From the NCBI RefSeq assembly GCF_000264455.2, contig NC_017956.1, positions 310,001-374,000 of the forward strand: 64,000 bases of DNA, read 5' to 3'. The translations under genes were made by a program, and so were the position numbers. The DNA is from Tistrella mobilis KA081020-065 (GTDB lineage: Bacteria > Pseudomonadota > Alphaproteobacteria > Tistrellales > Tistrellaceae). The notes under the pieces are model-generated. The model saw nothing but the letters and a program-made list of their open reading frames with translations, was not told the origin of the DNA and searched no databases. Every line of letters begins with the position of its first letter. Positions within the stretch are counted from its first letter, which is position 1. Below are positions 10,088 to 20,188 of the stretch, piece by piece.

Positions 10088-10702
10088 ATGACCGGGCATG
10101 TCGTGACCACCGAAGCCGAACTCGATGAACTTTATGGTACCCCGGTGGAGGCGTCGCTGATCAAGGAAGTCTCAGGGTTGACCGCGCCCTATCGCGCCTT
10201 CGTCGAGGCGGCCCCGTTCTTCGCCCTCGCCACCGTCGCGGCCGAGGGGCTCGACTGTTCGCCGCGCGGCGACCCGGCCGGCTTCGTGCGGGTGCTGGAC
10301 GACCGGACGCTGGCCATCCCGGATCGGCGCGGCAACAACCGGATCGACAGCCTGCGCAACATCGTCCGCGATCCCCGTGTCGCCCTGATGTTCCTGATCC
10401 CCGGCAAGGGCGAGGCGCTGCGGATCAATGGCCGGGCCTGCATCTCGACCGATCCGGCGCTGTGCGAGAGTTTTGCGGTCGACGGACACGTGCCCCGCAC
10501 CGTGATCCTGGTCGCCATCGACACGGTCTATTTCCAGTGCGCGCGGGCGCTCATCAGGTCCGGGTTGTGGACCCCCGAAACATGGCCGGTCACTGAAACC
10601 CTGCCCACCGCCGGGCAGATGCTGAAGGCGGCCCGTCAGGATTTCGACGCCGCCAGCTACGATTCTGAGGCCGTCACTCGCCTGCCGCGCACCCTCTATT
10701 GA
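10088..10702 (+). CDS. FMN-binding pyridoxamine 5'-phosphate oxidase family protein
   Basis: This 204-residue protein has the split-barrel flavin-binding fold of the PPOX family, MSMEG_1061-like branch. Recognisable are FFALATVAAEGLDCSPRGD (strands at the flavin site), IPDRRGNNRIDSLRNI and VALMFLIPG. The C-terminus resembles the subfamily segment in which a conserved region near FQCARALIRSGLW closes the fold. It probably reduces or binds a small flavin or F420-like substrate; the partner is unknown. ATG at 10088 has GAGGA 6 bp upstream. It is divergent from the dehydrogenase gene and seems to be a single-gene unit. Confidence 0.8.
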   Translation: MTGHVVTTEAELDELYGTPVEASLIKEVSGLTAPYRAFVEAAPFFALATVAAEGLDCSPRGDPAGFVRVLDDRTLAIPDRRGNNRIDSLRNIVRDPRVALMFLIPGKGEALRINGRACISTDPALCESFAVDGHVPRTVILVAIDTVYFQCARALIRSGLWTPETWPVTETLPTAGQMLKAARQDFDAASYDSEAVTRLPRTLY

Positions 10703-11131
10703 TCCGGCCGGGGCCGACGGGCAGGGGACGGGATCGATTTTTCCGGCAGATTTTTCGCGTCCCCCAGCCGATGCCCCGTCATCGGCCAGGGTATTGAGCC
10801 CACGGGATTTTCCGGTCGCGGCGGGTGCATTGCGGAAAGACGTTGCATCCGCCCCGCCATTATGGCTAAACAACGGGCCTTGCGGCTGACCGGGGCTTCG
10901 TGCACGCTGCCGACGTAGTCGGTTTGCGCCGTCTGCGCCACAAGATGTGGTAGCCGCCTCGAACCCGACGGCAGGCCGCCGCACCGCTGGAGTGACGATG
11001 AACTCGTGCTCCTGCGGAGGTCCGGCAGGTCGTTGTGTTCTCGCCCCCACCTTCGCGCCAGCGGCGGTGTCCCTCGAGACCGCCGCCGGGATCCGCGGCC
11101 CGCAGCCGCCCGCCCAAGGAGGCGATCGAGC
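10703..11131. other. Intergenic stretch, no supported gene
   Basis: 429 bp between the PPOX gene and the YbjN gene. A short frame starting at 10998 begins with a cysteine-rich stretch but runs out of frame into the YbjN gene and has no homology I recognise. The promoter of the ybjN-like/proC pair should lie here; I cannot place it with confidence. Confidence 0.45.
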
Positions 11132-11632
11132 ATGTCTTTCATCATCGCGGAAGCCGAAGACGTCGTGGCCAATCCTCTCGATCTCGTTGAACAGATCGTC
11201 ATCGCCAACGAATGGCCGTTCGACCGCCAGACCGAAGACGAGATGGCCGTCGAGATCACCGGCAAGTTCTGCGACTTCCGCCTCTGGTTCGCCTGGCGCC
11301 CGGAAACTGCCGCGCTGCATCTGTCCTGCGCACTGGACATGAAGGTGCCGGCCGGCCGACGTGCGAACATCTACCCGCTGCTGGCGCAGCTGAACGAGCG
11401 CCTGTGGCTGGGCCATTTCGATCTCTGGACCGAGGAATCGGTGCCGCTGTTCCGCCACACCCTGCTGGTCCGCGGCGGTCCGCTGACCCCTGAGCATGTG
11501 GAAGAGGTGGTGGACATCGCGGTCTCGGAATGCGAGCGCGCCTATCCCGCCTTCCAGTTCGTGATCTGGGGCGGCAAGACGGCCGACGAGGCCATCACCG
11601 CCGCCATGTTCGAAACCGTCGGCGAGGCCTGA
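11132..11632 (+). CDS. YbjN domain-containing protein
   Basis: This 166-residue protein matches the YbjN family (type III secretion chaperone-like fold). The family is widespread beside proC in alphaproteobacteria, and its molecular role is not established. The N-terminal half holds the characteristic acidic segment NEWPFDRQTEDEMAVEI and the strand GKFCDFRLWFAW; the C-terminus has LRGGPL-like and VDIAVSECERAYPAFQF helices. The start at 11132 is fixed by AAGGAGG 9 bp upstream. The stop is 6 bp before proC, so the two genes form an operon. Confidence 0.85.
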   Translation: MSFIIAEAEDVVANPLDLVEQIVIANEWPFDRQTEDEMAVEITGKFCDFRLWFAWRPETAALHLSCALDMKVPAGRRANIYPLLAQLNERLWLGHFDLWTEESVPLFRHTLLVRGGPLTPEHVEEVVDIAVSECERAYPAFQFVIWGGKTADEAITAAMFETVGEA

Positions 11633-11638
11633 TTCCCG

Positions 11639-12481
11639 ATGACCAGCGCATCCGAAGCCGGGACGGCCGGTCAGCTTCTCGTGATCGGCGCCGGCCGGAT
11701 GGGCGGGGCGATGATCGAGGGTTGGATCGCCCGTGGCCGCGATCCGCATAGCATCACCGTGATCGACCCCTCTGCCGACGGCCGGGCCCGGCTGCAGGCC
11801 CGGGGTGTGCGCGTTGCCGCCGATGCCGATGCGGTGGCCATGCCCGATGGCGGTTTCGACGTGCTGGTGGTGGCGGTGAAGCCGCAGAACTTCGAGGCGG
11901 CCCTGCCGCCTGCAGCCCCTCTGGTCGGGCCTGAAACCCTGGTGGTCTCGGTCGCCGCCGGCAAGACGGTGCAGACCCTGCGCGACCTTCTCGGCCATCC
12001 GCGGAAGGTGATCAGGGCGATGCCGAACACCCCTGCGGCAATTGGTCGCGGCATCACCGGCTGCTATGCGGTCCCCGAGACCGAGGGCGGTGATCGTGCC
12101 CTGGCCGAGACACTGCTTTCGGCCGTGGGTGAGGTGGTCTGGATCGAGGATGAAGGGCTGATCGATGCGGTGACCGCCGTTTCGGGCAGCGGACCGGCCT
12201 ATGTCTTCCACATGATCGAGGCGATGACCCTGGCCGGCGAAGAGGTGGGGCTGCCCCACGAAACCGCCCGGCGGCTGGCGCGGGCGACCGTGATCGGCGC
12301 CGCAGCGCTGGCCGATGCCTCGTCCGAGACCGAGACCGCATTGCGGGAAGCCGTCACCAGCCCGGCCGGCACCACCGCCGCGGCCCTGTCGGTGCTGATG
12401 GACCGGCAGGTGGGGCTGCCGCCGCTGATGGCGCGCGCGGTCACCGCCGCACGCGACCGCGGCCGGGAGCTGGCAGGCTGA
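11639..12481 (+). CDS. proC: Pyrroline-5-carboxylate reductase
   Basis: ProC makes L-proline from 1-pyrroline-5-carboxylate with NAD(P)H in the cytoplasm. The 280-residue protein has the N-terminal Rossmann motif VIGAGRMGGAMIEGW (about residues 15-29), the segment VVAVKPQ, AMPNTPAAIGRGITG, and the family signature in the dimerisation domain: VSGSGPAYVFHMIEAM, then TSPAGTTAAAL. Length matches the family norm of about 270-280. It follows the YbjN gene by 6 bp and is ended by a strong intrinsic terminator. Confidence 0.96.
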   Translation: MTSASEAGTAGQLLVIGAGRMGGAMIEGWIARGRDPHSITVIDPSADGRARLQARGVRVAADADAVAMPDGGFDVLVVAVKPQNFEAALPPAAPLVGPETLVVSVAAGKTVQTLRDLLGHPRKVIRAMPNTPAAIGRGITGCYAVPETEGGDRALAETLLSAVGEVVWIEDEGLIDAVTAVSGSGPAYVFHMIEAMTLAGEEVGLPHETARRLARATVIGAAALADASSETETALREAVTSPAGTTAAALSVLMDRQVGLPPLMARAVTAARDRGRELAG

Positions 12482-12518
12482 CGATCCGGGGTCGGGAACC
12501 TCGGGTTGAGAGACGAGG

Positions 12519-12541
12519 GGGCGGCTGCGGCCGCCCTTTTT
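12519..12541 (+). terminator. Intrinsic terminator of ybjN-like/proC
   Basis: A 7-bp GC stem (GGGCGGC / GCCGCCC) with a 4-nt loop is followed directly by TTTTT, 38 bp after the proC stop codon. Confidence 0.88.
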
Positions 12542-12662
12542 CGTGCGCCCGAGGTGGGGAAATCAGGGCCGCATGACGGACCGGCCCACGCATGGGTCTT
12601 GCCCCGCAGCCCGGTTCGGGTCACTAATCGGCAAAGCCCCACAAAAGCGGAGCGCCGGAGAG

Positions 12663-13526
12663 ATGACCCACGCGATCAACGGCATCGATCATGCCATCAT
12701 CGGTGTCGCCGACCTGGAAGCGGCACGGGAGCGGTTTCGGCGGCTTGGCTTTGCCGTCACCGACCGCGGACGCCATGTCGGCTGGGGCACGGCGAATTAC
12801 TGCGTCATGTTCGACGACGACTATCTGGAACTGCTGGGGTTGATCGACCCCGCCGCCTTCACCAACGGCCTGGATCGTTTTCTTGAAAAGGGCGAGGGCG
12901 GACTTGGCGTGGTGTTCTCCACCCCGGATGCCGAGGCCTCGCATGCCCTGCTGGGCGCGGCCGGGCTGGTCGCGCCCGAAAATGCGCTGCGCAATCTGGG
13001 CCGGGTGATCGAGAACGGCCCGGATGGCGGCCCGGTGGAACTCGCCTTCCGCAACGTCCATCTGGCGGACGGGGCCACGCCGGGCATTCCGGCCTTCCTC
13101 TGCCAGCATCTGACGCCCGAGAAGATGCGCCGCCCGGACTGGCTGGCCCATCCCAACACCGCCCGCTGCATTCTGTCGGCCACCATCGTGGTCGACGATG
13201 TGAACGCGGCGACCGAGGCCTATTCCCGGTTGTTCGGCAGCGGTGCGGTCACCCCCACCGATACCGTGATCGCGGTGCATACCGGCCGGGGGGTGCTGAT
13301 GTTCGCCACGCCCTACGACCTGCCCAATCTGCATCCCGATCTCGACGACGAGCCCCGCGCCCATGATCACGGCCTGGTGGCGCTGCAGATCGGCGTCGCC
13401 GATCGCGACCGTACGGCGGCCGTGCTCGAGGAGAACGGGGTGGCCTTCGATCGCGAGCAGAATGGCGATCTTATCGTCGGCCCCGAAGAGGCCTGCGGCG
13501 TGCTGATCGAATTTACCTCCGTCTGA
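12663..13526 (+). CDS. VOC family protein (glyoxalase-like domain)
   Basis: This 287-residue protein opens with NGIDHAIIGVADLEAARERF, the typical first strand and metal-ligand histidine of a vicinal-oxygen-chelate module. An acidic pair follows in the YLELLGLID strand. A second module begins at about residue 175 (ILSATIVVDDVNAATEAY) and ends with GVLIEFTSV. It resembles the Glyoxalase_3-like group of unknown substrate. The start at ATG 12663 puts the domain at the N-terminus; a frame extension upstream would run through the proC terminator region. It is a single-gene unit with its own terminator. Confidence 0.82.
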   Translation: MTHAINGIDHAIIGVADLEAARERFRRLGFAVTDRGRHVGWGTANYCVMFDDDYLELLGLIDPAAFTNGLDRFLEKGEGGLGVVFSTPDAEASHALLGAAGLVAPENALRNLGRVIENGPDGGPVELAFRNVHLADGATPGIPAFLCQHLTPEKMRRPDWLAHPNTARCILSATIVVDDVNAATEAYSRLFGSGAVTPTDTVIAVHTGRGVLMFATPYDLPNLHPDLDDEPRAHDHGLVALQIGVADRDRTAAVLEENGVAFDREQNGDLIVGPEEACGVLIEFTSV

Positions 13527-13555
13527 CCGACGGATCTGCGCCGGAACATGACAAG

Positions 13556-13581
13556 GGGCGGCCCCGTCGAGGCCGCCCTTT
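13556..13581 (+). terminator. Terminator between the VOC gene and the convergent dienelactone hydrolase gene
   Basis: Stem GGGCGGCC / GGCCGCCC with a 7-nt loop, followed by TTT on the plus strand. It sits in the 76-bp gap between two convergent genes and may serve both. Confidence 0.7.
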
Positions 13582-13602
13582 GTCGGTTCAGGCGCGGGAT
13601 CT

Positions 13603-14313
13603 TCAGATCGGCGGCCGGCGCGGCCCCGACAGGCGGCGGTCCAGGAAGCGCAGGGTCACTTCCATGGCATAGCGGGCCTCTTCCGGTCGATAGTCCGGGC
13701 GGGCCTCGCAATTGAAGCCGTGGCCGGCCTGCGGGTGGACGTAGATCTCGGCACCGGGTGCCGCCACGCGCAGCTTATCGGCGGTGGGGCCCGCCGGAAT
13801 ATGACCGTCGCGCCCGCCCAGATGGACCAGAAGCGGCGCCACCGGCTTGATGCCCTCGTCCAGATATTTCGGCACCTGGCCGCCGTAATAGCTGACGGCT
13901 GCGTCGATCGACAGCTTTGCGGCGGCCAGATAGGCGAGGCTGCCGCCCCAGCAGAAGCCGACCACGCCCACGGGGAAGGCGGCGCCGTGGCGGGCACGCA
14001 GCCGATCCACCGCGGCGGCGACATAGGTCAGGGCCTCGTCGTCGGGCACCTGGCCCTTCAGCTCGATGCCGCGCTTCAGGTCTTCGGGGCCATAGCCGAG
14101 TTCGGTATCCGGCGCGACCCGGTCGAACAGAGCCGGTGCCACCACCTCATAGCCCGGCAGGGCAAGGCGATCGACCACGCCCCGGATATGGGCATTCACC
14201 CCGAAGATCTCCTGCAGGACCACCAGGCCGGCCCGCGCGGGCTGGCGGGGCGTGGCATGCCAGGCCGAGATCGACGTGCCGGTAGCGGCATCCAGACGGA
14301 TGAACTCACCCAT
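13603..14313 (-). CDS. Dienelactone hydrolase family protein
   Basis: This 236-residue alpha/beta hydrolase has the dienelactone-hydrolase layout: N-terminal VLQEIFGVNAHIRGVVDRLA, the nucleophile elbow GFCWGGSLAY with a catalytic Cys (about residue 124), an Asp in HLGGRDGHIP and a His in HPQAGHGFNCE near the C-terminus. The Cys-Asp-His triad is complete. Characterised members open the lactone in chloroaromatic degradation, but most genomic homologues have unknown substrates, and no aromatic-degradation genes are nearby. The start at 14313 matches the usual N-terminus. Confidence 0.88.
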   Translation of the reverse strand: MGEFIRLDAATGTSISAWHATPRQPARAGLVVLQEIFGVNAHIRGVVDRLALPGYEVVAPALFDRVAPDTELGYGPEDLKRGIELKGQVPDDEALTYVAAAVDRLRARHGAAFPVGVVGFCWGGSLAYLAAAKLSIDAAVSYYGGQVPKYLDEGIKPVAPLLVHLGGRDGHIPAGPTADKLRVAAPGAEIYVHPQAGHGFNCEARPDYRPEEARYAMEVTLRFLDRRLSGPRRPPI

Positions 14314-14610
14314 GTGCGAAACCTCGTGACGATGTTGCGGCAGGGCTCCGGGACGCTCCGGAGCCTCCTCTCAGATACGACATGATGTTGGGGAACGGAA
14401 GAGACGGGTATGCCGCAACCAGGATTGACACCGTCTGGTCGCATGACCGGCTGCCCCTCTGCCGTCATGATGCCTTGAGAGATCTTCGGAAGAAGACCAC
14501 CGCTTGCCGCAGAAGATCTGTACGGCCGGCGGTCGACGATGATGGATCGGACGGCACCCGTGGAGACCGGACCCTTTGAGAGGGGATCTCTTGGTCGGAG
14601 CACGGGACTT

Positions 14611-16329
14611 ATGGGTAGTCAGACGATGACGGCGGCCGCGCAATCGGGCGGCCGCCACGAACGGAGCATCGCCGAGGTCGCGGCCGAACTGCTGGGCTTC
14701 GCGCGGGCGATGGATGACGGCCGGCTGGACTACGACCGGCGGGCGGTCAGGCTGACCTTCGGCAGCGCCAATGGCGACGGGATGCTCGCCGTGATCGTGA
14801 TCCTGGCGGCGGTGTCCCTGGTGGCCGGCGTCGTCTCGCTGTTTCTGATCAACGATCTGGCGCTCCTTGGTCTTTCCCTGCCGGATTGGAGCTTCTTTGC
14901 CCTGGCGCTTGTCCTGCTCTGCCTGGCCCTCTGGGCGGCGCCGCGCTCGGGCACGCATTTCGATCTGCGGCAGCGGGCCGTGATCCATGGCGGGGCAAGC
15001 TTGCCTTTCGACCGGATCCTGCCCGCCCAGCTGGAGCTGACGCCCGATGACGACGGGGTGGCGCTCAGCCTGGAGCATCCGGATCTGAACCGGCGCCTGG
15101 CGCATTTCCCGGCAGCGAAGATGGAGGCGGCGCAGGCCGTCCGGGCGCGGCTGGTCGAGCTGCTGGAACGGCGGCTGCCTTTCACGCGGTCCGCAGCTTT
15201 CACGCGGCCTGCAGGCCCCGCCTCTGCACCCCGGCAGACCACCGGTGCCGGGACCGGCCTTTCCGCTGATCTTCCGAAAGCGCCGGGGCGTTTGACCCCG
15301 GTCCAGGGCTGGATCATCGGCGCCGGCGCGATCTTCGCCCGCGCCAACGGCCACCCGGTCGATCGGCTGGGAGAGGTGTCGGGGCCGCTCGGGGCGCTTG
15401 GCCGGCGCAAGGCCGTGGCGTTGCTGCGCGAGGGCTGGGGCATTTCGGGCGGCGAGGATGTCGACCGCGAAGTCATGTCCCTGATCACCCGGGGGCACCG
15501 CGAGGATTTCGGCTTCACCGCCCGTGTCGCAGAGCTGTCGGAGGGCGAGCGGGCACGCTATGGTCGGGCCCTCCACGCCCTCACCGACAGCGGGTTGGCG
15601 GGTGATCCCGCCGCCCGGCGGCGGGCGCTCGCCGACCTGATCGCCCTGCGCTATGGCCCCCAGGGCTTGCAGGTGATGGGCGGCGTGCTGCGCCGTGCTC
15701 CCGAGACCGACCCTGCCGTGGTCGAGCTGGCGGAGACCGCCATGCTGGGCCCGCTCTGAGATCCGGAGGTCGATGCGGCGGAGCTCGAACCCCATTGGGC
15801 GCGGGCACGCGAGATGGTCGGGGCGGAATTCGGCGACGAGGGGGTGGGTGCCTTCGACGCCTGGCGTGCGGCCTTCACGCGCGACGTGATCGAGGTTCCG
15901 GGGGCGCTCGAGCTCTATGTCCAACTCCGGATCTTCCTGCATCAGCTGGCCGATCCCGACTTCCCGGCCGAGGAGTTGGGGCGGCTGCGGCTCCTGGAGG
16001 CAGCCGGTCCCGGCGCCGTCACCCATGACCGGCATATGGCCTGGGACTTCGGCCGGGCATTGATGCTGATCCGCTGGGGCCACATGGCCGGCTGGATCGA
16101 TGCCGATGATGCCTGGATGCGGATGCTGCCGATCGCGCGCGAGATCCAGAGCGCCTATGGCTCGTGGACCGATATGGCGGCGGCCTATCTGGAGGGGCGG
16201 GCCTTGTGGTCGGGTGGTGCGGACGCCGATCAACCGGTCTTCGAGAAGGCGGCAGCCGGGCTCAACGCCGACGCCGACGGCCCCTGGAACCGATTGCCCT
16301 GGGATCTGCCGCTCGAGAAGGACTGGTGA
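14611..16329 (+). pseudogene. DUF1266 membrane protein interrupted by an in-frame TGA
   Basis: Two open segments, 14611-15756 and 15760-16329, are in the same frame and separated by one TGA at 15757-15759. Together they make one DUF1266 protein of about 572 codons. The N-terminal part has two membrane helices (about residues 60-80 and 90-110) and a PH-like region. The DUF1266 domain starts near VQGWIIGAGAIFARANG, includes LLREGWGIS and TRGHREDF before the stop, and continues after it with AWDFGRALMLIRWG, YGSWTDMAAAYLEGR and the C-terminal WNRLPWDLPLEKDW. A CGA-to-TGA transition would explain the break. Translation could restart at ATG 15814. It may be a recent nonsense mutation, a sequencing error or readthrough. 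DUF1266 has no established function. Confidence 0.75.
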
Positions 16330-16354
16330 CCGACCATTCCGTCATCGCTTATGT

Positions 16355-16388
16355 GAAACGCCCGGCATGACATCATGCCGGGCGTTTC
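16355..16388 (+). terminator. Bidirectional terminator between the DUF1266 gene and ychF
   Basis: A perfect 16-bp inverted repeat (GAAACGCCCGGCATGA and its complement, 2 bp apart) lies between two convergent genes. The arms end in GTTTC on one strand and GTTTCAC on the other, so it can act in both directions. Confidence 0.75.
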
Positions 16389-16421
16389 GTGTCAGGCGCG
16401 GTGGTCGGACGGGACGGGCCG

Positions 16422-17522
16422 TCAGACGTTGAACAGGAAGTGGAAGACGTCGCCGTCGCGGACCACGTATTCCTTGCCCTCCATGCGCAGCTTGCCGGCG
16501 GCGCGGGCCTCGCTTTCACCACCGCAGGTGATGTAGTCGTCGAAGGCGATGGTCTCGGCGCGGATGAAGCCGCGCTCGAAATCGGTGTGGATCACGCCGG
16601 CGGCCTGCGGGGCGGTGGCGCCCTTGCGGACGGTCCAGGCGCGGGCCTCCTTGGGGCCGACCGTGAAGAAGGTCAGCAGATCAAGCAGGCTGTATCCGGC
16701 GCGGATGACCCGGGTGAGGCCGGTTTCCTCAAGCCCCAGCGCCTCGAGGAAATCGCGCTTCTCTGCCTCGTCGGAGAGCATGGCGACCTCGCTCTCGATC
16801 TTGGCGGAGACCACCACGGCCGCGGCGCCCTCGGCCTCGGCGCGGGCGAAGACCCGGGCCGACAGCTCATTGCCCTCGGCGGCGGCGCTCTCGTCGACAT
16901 TGCAGACATAGAGCACCGGCTTGGCGGTCAGCAGCTGAAGCAGCTGGAAGGCACGGCGCTCCTCGGCGTCGATCTTCACGGTCCGGGCAGGGCGGCCATC
17001 CTGAAGAGCGGTCAGCACCCGGCCCATCAGCTCGATCTGGGCCTTGGCGTCCTTGTCGCCACCCTTGGCGCGCTTCTCGATGCCGGCCATGCGCTTCTCA
17101 AGGCTTTCGAGATCGGCCAGCATCAGCTCGGTCTCGATGGTCTCGGCATCGCGCAAGGGATCGACGCCACCCTCGACATGGGTGATGTCGTCATCCTCGA
17201 AGCAGCGCAGCACATGGGCGATGGCATCGACCTCGCGGATATGTGCCAGGAACTGGTTGCCCAGACCTTCCCCCCGGCTGGCGCCGCGCACCAGGCCTGC
17301 GATGTCGACGAAGTCGAGCTGGGTCGGGATGATCTGCTTCGAGCCGGCGATGGCGGCAAGCTTGTCGAGGCGCGCATCCGGCACCATCACCCGGCCGGAA
17401 TTCGGCTCGATGGTGCAGAACGGATAGTTCGCCGCTTCCGCTGCCGCGGTGCTGGTCAGCGCGTTGAACAGGGTCGACTTGCCGATATTCGGCATGCCGA
17501 CGATGCCGCATTTGAAGCCCAT
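16422..17522 (-). CDS. ychF: Redox-regulated ATPase YchF (Obg-related)
   Basis: YchF is a ribosome-associated P-loop NTPase of the Obg family that prefers ATP. The 366-residue protein has the G1 loop GMPNIGKST (residues 9-17), a switch region DFVDIAGLVRGASRGEG and, in place of the usual NKxD, the YchF-specific CNVDE that explains ATP preference. The C-terminal TGS domain ends with the typical GKEYVVRDGDVFHFLFNV. The start at 17522 is where homology begins. It lies 4 bp downstream of pth, a common arrangement, which suggests one translation-related operon rplY-pth-ychF. Confidence 0.97.
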   Translation of the reverse strand: MGFKCGIVGMPNIGKSTLFNALTSTAAAEAANYPFCTIEPNSGRVMVPDARLDKLAAIAGSKQIIPTQLDFVDIAGLVRGASRGEGLGNQFLAHIREVDAIAHVLRCFEDDDITHVEGGVDPLRDAETIETELMLADLESLEKRMAGIEKRAKGGDKDAKAQIELMGRVLTALQDGRPARTVKIDAEERRAFQLLQLLTAKPVLYVCNVDESAAAEGNELSARVFARAEAEGAAAVVVSAKIESEVAMLSDEAEKRDFLEALGLEETGLTRVIRAGYSLLDLLTFFTVGPKEARAWTVRKGATAPQAAGVIHTDFERGFIRAETIAFDDYITCGGESEARAAGKLRMEGKEYVVRDGDVFHFLFNV

Positions 17523-17526
17523 GGGA

Positions 17527-18177
17527 TTACTCCTCGCCGCCGGTCGCACCCGCGGGCGGGGCACCCGCGGCATCCGGCTTCGCCGGCTTTGCCGGCTTCA
17601 GCGGTTTCGGCGGCCGGACGGCACCCGCAACCTTGCTCATATAATCGCTCTCGCGGCCGGCCAGCAGCAGCGGCAGATGCACCGCCACCGCATCGGTCAG
17701 ATCGCGGAGCCAATCCTGTTCGGCCTTGGCGAAATCGCCCAGCACCCAGCCATGGACCCGGGCCTTGTCGCCCGGATGGCCGATGCCCAGCCGCACGCGC
17801 ACGAAATCGGCCCCCATATGGCGGGTGATGTCGCGCAGGCCGTTATGGCCGGCATGGCCGCCGCCGGTCTTCACCCGCATTTTCGAGGGGGCGAGGTCAA
17901 GCTCGTCGTGGAACACGACGATGCGGCCCGGCTCGATCTTGTGGAAGCGGGCGGCCTCGGCGACCGAACGGCCGCTCTCGTTCATGTAGGTGAGGGGCTT
18001 GAGCGCGATCGCGCGCTCGGGGCCGATGCGGCCTTCGGAAATCTCGCCCTGGAACTTGCGGCGCCAGGGGGAGAAGCCATGGCGGCGGACGATTTCGTCC
18101 ACCGCCATGAAGCCGATATTGTGGCGATTGCCGGCGTATTCGGGGCCGGGATTGCCCAGACCGACCAGCAACCACAT
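17527..18177 (-). CDS. pth: Peptidyl-tRNA hydrolase
   Basis: Pth releases peptides from peptidyl-tRNA that has dropped off ribosomes. The 216-residue protein has the N-terminal signature [20 protein letters not shown] with the conserved Asn and catalytic His, then YMNESG, the FHDELDL Asp segment and GHNGLRDI with the substrate-binding Asn. The family core is about 190 residues; here it is followed by a lysine/proline/alanine-rich tail ([17 protein letters not shown]), typical of alphaproteobacterial Pth. It sits 5 bp downstream of rplY. Confidence 0.97.
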   Translation of the reverse strand: MWLLVGLGNPGPEYAGNRHNIGFMAVDEIVRRHGFSPWRRKFQGEISEGRIGPERAIALKPLTYMNESGRSVAEAARFHKIEPGRIVVFHDELDLAPSKMRVKTGGGHAGHNGLRDITRHMGADFVRVRLGIGHPGDKARVHGWVLGDFAKAEQDWLRDLTDAVAVHLPLLLAGRESDYMSKVAGAVRPPKPLKPAKPAKPDAAGAPPAGATGGEE

Positions 18178-18182
18178 GATCG

Positions 18183-18797
18183 TCAGGCCTCTTCGTCGCC
18201 TTCGGCCTCACCGGCGTCCTCGGAGAGGCCGGCCGGTGCCGCAATCGTCGCGATGGTGAAGTCGCGATCGCTGATCGCCGGGCGGGTGCCCTTCGGCAGC
18301 TCGACGGCGCTGATGTGGATGCTGTCACCGATCTGGGCGTTCGCCAGGTCGACGGTGATCGACTGCGGGATCGCGTCGGGGGCGCAGATCATCTCGACCT
18401 CGTGACGGACGACGTTCAGAACGCCGCCCTTCTTGATGCCGGGGCAGGTCGCCTCGTTGACGAAGTGCACGGCCACTTCGACGCGGATCTCGTGATCGCC
18501 GGTCAGGCGCAGCAGGTCGACATGCAGCGGCACGTCGGTGACCGGATGGAGCTGCACGTCGCGGGCCAGCACGCGGATGCTCTCACCGTCCAGCTTCACC
18601 TCGATCACGGTCGAGGCGAGGTCCGGGGTACGGTTGAAGAACAGGCCGAACTCGCGGGCGTTGAACGACACCATCTGGGCGGGCTGCTTGCCGCCGTAGA
18701 TCACGCCGGGGACGAGGCCGTCACGGCGGGCCTGACGCGCGGCCCCCTTACCGCCGCGGTCACGCGCCGTCGCATTCAGCACGGGCTGAGTGGTCAT
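18183..18797 (-). CDS. rplY: 50S ribosomal protein L25/general stress protein Ctc
   Basis: This 204-residue protein is the long (CTC-type) form of L25, which binds 5S rRNA. The N-terminal L25 domain (about residues 5-95) includes [20 protein letters not shown], and the C-terminal TL5-type beta domain (about 100-185) contains [10 protein letters not shown] and the segment with [16 protein letters not shown]. An acidic tail closes it. It is the first gene of the rplY-pth-ychF cluster. GGAGACC lies upstream of the ATG. Confidence 0.95.
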   Translation of the reverse strand: MTTQPVLNATARDRGGKGAARQARRDGLVPGVIYGGKQPAQMVSFNAREFGLFFNRTPDLASTVIEVKLDGESIRVLARDVQLHPVTDVPLHVDLLRLTGDHEIRVEVAVHFVNEATCPGIKKGGVLNVVRHEVEMICAPDAIPQSITVDLANAQIGDSIHISAVELPKGTRPAISDRDFTIATIAAPAGLSEDAGEAEGDEEA

Positions 18798-18884
18798 GAG
18801 GATGGTCTCCTGCTGGCCGGCGGTGCCTGTCTGTACGGCCCGCCGGGGGGTTATGCCGGTTCGCTGATGCCTTGGTCCGGAAAT

Positions 18885-18918
18885 ACGGCAGGGCGGGCCT
18901 CCAGGGGTGCCCGCCCTC
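18885..18918 (-). terminator. Hairpin downstream of prs
   Basis: On the minus strand a 9-bp stem (AGGGCGGGC / GCCCGCCCT) with a 10-nt loop lies 24 bp after the prs stop codon. The T-run is poor, so termination is likely but not certain. Confidence 0.55.
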
Positions 18919-18941
18919 GATACCGTCAGGTGTCCGGGACG

Positions 18942-19874
<933 letters not shown>

Positions 19875-20112
19875 CGACACTGCCCCGCGATGATCTGTCC
19901 GACTGTCCGGATGAGGAAGATGAGGACGCACGTCCCGCCCGTGGGATCATCCCCGTGGGCTTTGCATGCCGATGGTCGGTTCAACCTTTGGTCGCGCCGG
20001 CCGTCCGTGCGAACTGTGCGAGAAAAGGCAAGCGACCGCAAGACGTTGTTCGACGTCCTCCGGGCCTGCCTTTGCGCGGGCGCAAAATAGCAAGGCGTCT
20101 CGAAGCTGTAAA
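19875..20112. other. Intergenic region upstream of prs
   Basis: Stretch between the prs start and the DUF2165 terminator. It should hold the prs promoter; an AT-richer patch near 20020-20110 is the likeliest place, but no clean -35/-10 pair is seen. No small gene is supported. Confidence 0.4.
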
Positions 20113-20151
20113 CATGCAGGCGGCGGGGGGCGCGTGCCCGCCCGCTGCATG
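20108..20151 (-). terminator. Intrinsic terminator of the DUF2165 gene
   Basis: A long imperfect GC stem bounded by CATGCAG / CTGCATG arms (20113-20119 with 20145-20151), followed on the minus strand by TTTAC, 38 bp after the stop codon. Confidence 0.7.
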
Positions 20152-20188
20152 CATGGCCGGAATGACACGGTACCGCCGCCGGGTACGG

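Noticed and set aside
10998-11342. Cysteine-rich open frame before the YbjN gene
   Set aside because: It overlaps the YbjN gene in another frame, and its composition is arginine/proline/serine-rich without homology.
15757-15810. Selenocysteine insertion at the TGA of the DUF1266 gene
   Set aside because: No convincing bacterial SECIS hairpin follows the TGA, and the family is not known to contain selenocysteine. A nonsense change is simpler.
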